DNA of 64,000 nucleotides from Asaia sp037151935 (GTDB lineage Bacteria > Pseudomonadota > Alphaproteobacteria > Acetobacterales > Acetobacteraceae), in assembly GCF_051628905.1 (NCBI RefSeq), contig NZ_CP157575.1, positions 558,001 to 622,000 on the forward strand. Reading direction: 5' to 3'. The position numbers and the translations under genes were made by a program. Of the stretch, positions 62,438 to 64,000 are shown one piece after another (the stretch's first letter is position 1; the number at the start of each line of letters is the position of its first letter). Below the pieces are notes generated by a model that searched no databases, was not told the DNA's origin, and saw nothing but the letters and a program-made list of their open reading frames with translations.

Positions 62438-62834
62438 AATCTTTTACCTATCTTCTCCATTTGAAGATCATATTATCTTATGGATCACGTTTTCGGTAGA
62501 GCCTCTGTCAGCGAGCGATGATGTTTCGGCCGCCCGTTCCCTCCTTACGTCTGGCTGTTACGGCGGGATGCCCAGACCGCTCTGGCCAGATTGGAAGGGA
62601 AGGCAGTCAAGCCGAGCTATTGGGTCCCGCGATGCTCAGGCTCGCCCACTCTTGTCGTCACTCGGAGCTAAAATTGCAGAAATTCTCTGCAGCCTGACAC
62701 GCACACGAAGCCCCCAAGGGTCGAGATCAGATCAGGGCAGCGCCCAACCACCGCAAGGCGCCGCGACTGATCCGTACCAGAGGCCCTGACCGCCGGCATT
62801 CTCGCCATCCATTATCAACCGGATCGATTTCGCC
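62438..62834. other. Divergent intergenic region, LysR / YitT-like gene
   Basis: About 400 bp. Next to the LysR start are two copies of AGATCATAWT (62431-62440 and 62465-62474), the second inside a loose palindrome GATCAT...ATGGATC. A palindrome TGCAGAaattcTCTGCA lies at 62675-62691. The rest shows no coding frame or RNA gene that I can support. Confidence 0.4.
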
Positions 62835-63575
62835 ATGACCTCTTCCTGCGCAGAACGGCCTTTCTTTGACGCCGGTGACGCCCCAACTCCTGAGTTCGCC
62901 GTTACGGAAGACGTGGCGGAAGACGTGACGGAAGACGTGACGGAAGACGTGACGGAAGACGTGACGACGCCTTATGCGCCGGGACTGCGTCACACGATTG
63001 CCGAGGATGTCTACGCCTTTCTGATCGGCTGCTCGCTGATCGTCATGGGGCTGGTCTGTCTGCACAAGGCCGGACTTGTGACGGGAGGCATGGCTGGCAT
63101 AGCCCTGCTTCTCTCCTACCTTGTGCCGATCTCGCCGGGAATGCTGTTCACGCTCATCAACATCCCGTTTCTGGCCTTCGCCCTGCGCGCCATGAGTCCG
63201 GCTTTCGCGGTCAAGACCATGATCGCAAGCTGCGGCGTGACTCTTTTTGCCGGTCTTATGCCCCGCGTCATCACCGTGTCGCAGATCGATCCGCTCTTCG
63301 CCGCCCTCTTTGCAGGGACGATCATCGGGCTTGGTATTCTCTGCCTGGCCCGGCATCAGGCGGGGGTGGGGGGCACCGGTATCGTCACGCTCTGGCTGCA
63401 AAAGACGCGTGGCATCAATGCAGGGCGCGTGCAGATTTCAATCGATATCGTCATCATGGCGATCTCGGCGCTCTTCCTGCCAGCGCACAAGATCCTGCTT
63501 TCCCTGCTCAGCGCCGCTGCCACGAGCGGAATCCTGATCGTCTACCATCGACCGGGGCGCTATATCGGGCACTGA
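62835..63575 (+). CDS. YitT-family membrane protein
   Basis: Membrane protein of 246 residues. After a cytoplasmic N-terminus of about 55 residues come five to six hydrophobic helices: YAFLIGCSLIVMGLVCL, GGMAGIALLLSYLVPIS, MLFTLINIPFLAFAL, and IDPLFAALFAGTIIGLGILCL. The GGMAGI and GVGGTGIV pieces fit the YitT/DUF161 group. Function is not known. The N-terminal tail has five tandem copies of Glu-Asp-Val-Thr/Ala (residues 25-44). Confidence 0.82.
   Translation: MTSSCAERPFFDAGDAPTPEFAVTEDVAEDVTEDVTEDVTEDVTTPYAPGLRHTIAEDVYAFLIGCSLIVMGLVCLHKAGLVTGGMAGIALLLSYLVPISPGMLFTLINIPFLAFALRAMSPAFAVKTMIASCGVTLFAGLMPRVITVSQIDPLFAALFAGTIIGLGILCLARHQAGVGGTGIVTLWLQKTRGINAGRVQISIDIVIMAISALFLPAHKILLSLLSAAATSGILIVYHRPGRYIGH
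62907..62966 (+). repeat. 12-bp tandem repeat, five units, in frame
   Basis: Five head-to-tail copies of GAAGACGTGACG (the first has GCG in the last codon), encoding EDVA-EDVT-EDVT-EDVT-EDVT in the N-terminal tail of the YitT-like protein. The unit is a multiple of three, so copy changes keep the frame. Confidence 0.95.
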
Positions 63576-63607
63576 GGGCGCAATGAGTGGCGACCGCCCG
63601 GTCTCGC

Positions 63608-64000
63608 TCAGAAAAGGGTGTCGAGAAAGACCTGCGAGTTCATGGGGTGTGAAAACATCGGATAAGTAAAGTCGATTGCCGCTTCATGCTGGGCCTGAGA
63701 GAGCGTGGCGGTGCAGTCAGTCAGCGTCACGACGTCATAGCCGCGCTCATAGGCGCTGCGCATCGTCGATTCGACGCAGCAATCGGTCAGAAGCCCGCCC
63801 AGAGCGATGCGCGTAATCCCGTTCTGACGCAGAACGAAATCGAGATTGGTGCTGGCAAAACCACAAAGACCGCGCTTGCCCGCAATCACGATATCGCCTT
63901 CTTGCGGCTTGAGACTCTCCACGATCTGCGCGCCCCAGCTGCCGATACGAAACGCATTCGTCGCCTTCACGCCAGCCAGAATCCCGTAAGGTACGGTAGA
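63608..64000 (-). CDS. Isochorismatase-family cysteine hydrolase, partial (cut by right edge)
   Basis: The C-terminal 130 residues or so of a cysteine hydrolase. The frame is open through the right window edge; a GTG at 63970 is possible but the preceding in-frame residues (STVPYGILAGVKATN) continue the protein sense. Seen: the catalytic Lys in IVIAGKRGLCGFASTNLD, and the nucleophile Cys in LGGLLTDCCVESTMRSAYERGY, followed by LTDCTATLSQAQHEAA. The catalytic Asp is outside. The family includes isochorismatases, nicotinamidases and peroxyureidoacrylate amidases; which one cannot be told. Confidence 0.88.
   Translation of the reverse strand, partial: STVPYGILAGVKATNAFRIGSWGAQIVESLKPQEGDIVIAGKRGLCGFASTNLDFVLRQNGITRIALGGLLTDCCVESTMRSAYERGYDVVTLTDCTATLSQAQHEAAIDFTYPMFSHPMNSQVFLDTLF

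Noticed and set aside
62675..62691. TGCAGA/TCTGCA palindrome
   Set aside because: Short, isolated, and more than 140 bp from the nearest start; listed only inside the intergenic entry.
62727..63401. Minus-strand frame with HVFRHVFRHVFR repeats
   Set aside because: It is the antisense reading of the 12-bp repeat in the YitT-like gene, whose membrane helices on the plus strand are convincing.
1..64000. tRNA, rRNA, CRISPR arrays, insertion sequences, prophage genes
   Set aside because: Scanned by eye for tRNA T-arm patterns, regularly spaced repeats, transposase motifs and phage structural genes; none found. A tRNAscan and IS search would settle this.

Overview
The window is about 64 kb of chromosomal DNA from an alphaproteobacterium. 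GC content looks high, and the gene set points to the acetic acid bacteria (Acetobacteraceae, perhaps Asaia or a relative): glutathione-dependent formaldehyde oxidation, an aarA-type citrate synthase, a gluconate permease, a plant-type glutamate-cysteine ligase, CarD, and an SMC protein with unusually long arms. The genus is an inference. I see no rRNA, tRNA, CRISPR array, insertion sequence or prophage. Most of the window is housekeeping sequence.

Region by region. 0-8 kb: a thymidine kinase cut by the left edge, trpS, a YjbQ-family protein, a secreted beta-helix protein, RNase T2, the frmA-fghA formaldehyde operon, a bestrophin-like channel and carD. 7.5-11 kb: a close-packed group of a short-chain dehydrogenase, a stand-alone receiver domain, a TPR/glycosyltransferase protein and a small P-loop kinase. 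11-18.5 kb: tamA-tamB for outer-membrane biogenesis and a PlsC-like acyltransferase. 18.7-28.1 kb: the miaB-phoH-ybeY-CBS translation/RNA block, a DsbA-like thioredoxin-fold protein and smc. 28.2-35.3 kb: a metallophosphoesterase, chorismate mutase, sixA, gltA, a small Fur-box gene, pyrE, murI, ispB and a small-molecule/tRNA-type methyltransferase.

35.3-44.3 kb: a degraded short-chain dehydrogenase; the ribonucleotide reductase operon nrdA-(YbaY/META protein)-nrdB with a pair of NrdR-like boxes in front; osmC; aroC and fabI; pdxH; a tandem universal stress protein. 44.3-48.2 kb: lipid A/Kdo genes, including one reading frame that joins a DUF374 acyltransferase to the Kdo transferase WaaA, then lpxK and lpxL. 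48.5-55.7 kb: a small hypothetical gene, an LppC-like lipoprotein facing rsmI, lolA, gshA, rsmE, ubiA and a methyltransferase.

55.7-64 kb is the most accessory part: an AT-rich gap, an operon pairing a SpoT/MESH1-like HD hydrolase with a stand-alone nucleotidyltransferase, a DHA2-type exporter, a dienelactone hydrolase, gntP with a LysR regulator, a YitT-type membrane protein with a 12-bp tandem repeat in its coding sequence, and an isochorismatase-like hydrolase cut by the right edge.

Functional themes: envelope construction (TamAB, LolA, LppC, WaaA/LpxK/LpxL, PlsC), dNTP and nucleotide supply (Tdk, NrdAB, PyrE), glutathione-linked detoxification (GshA, FrmA, FghA), and translation or RNA maintenance (TrpS, MiaB, YbeY, RsmI, RsmE). 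No clear, complete novel system is evident. The best leads are the HD/nucleotidyltransferase pair, the DUF374-WaaA fusion, the Fur-box small gene, and the META-domain gene inserted between nrdA and nrdB.
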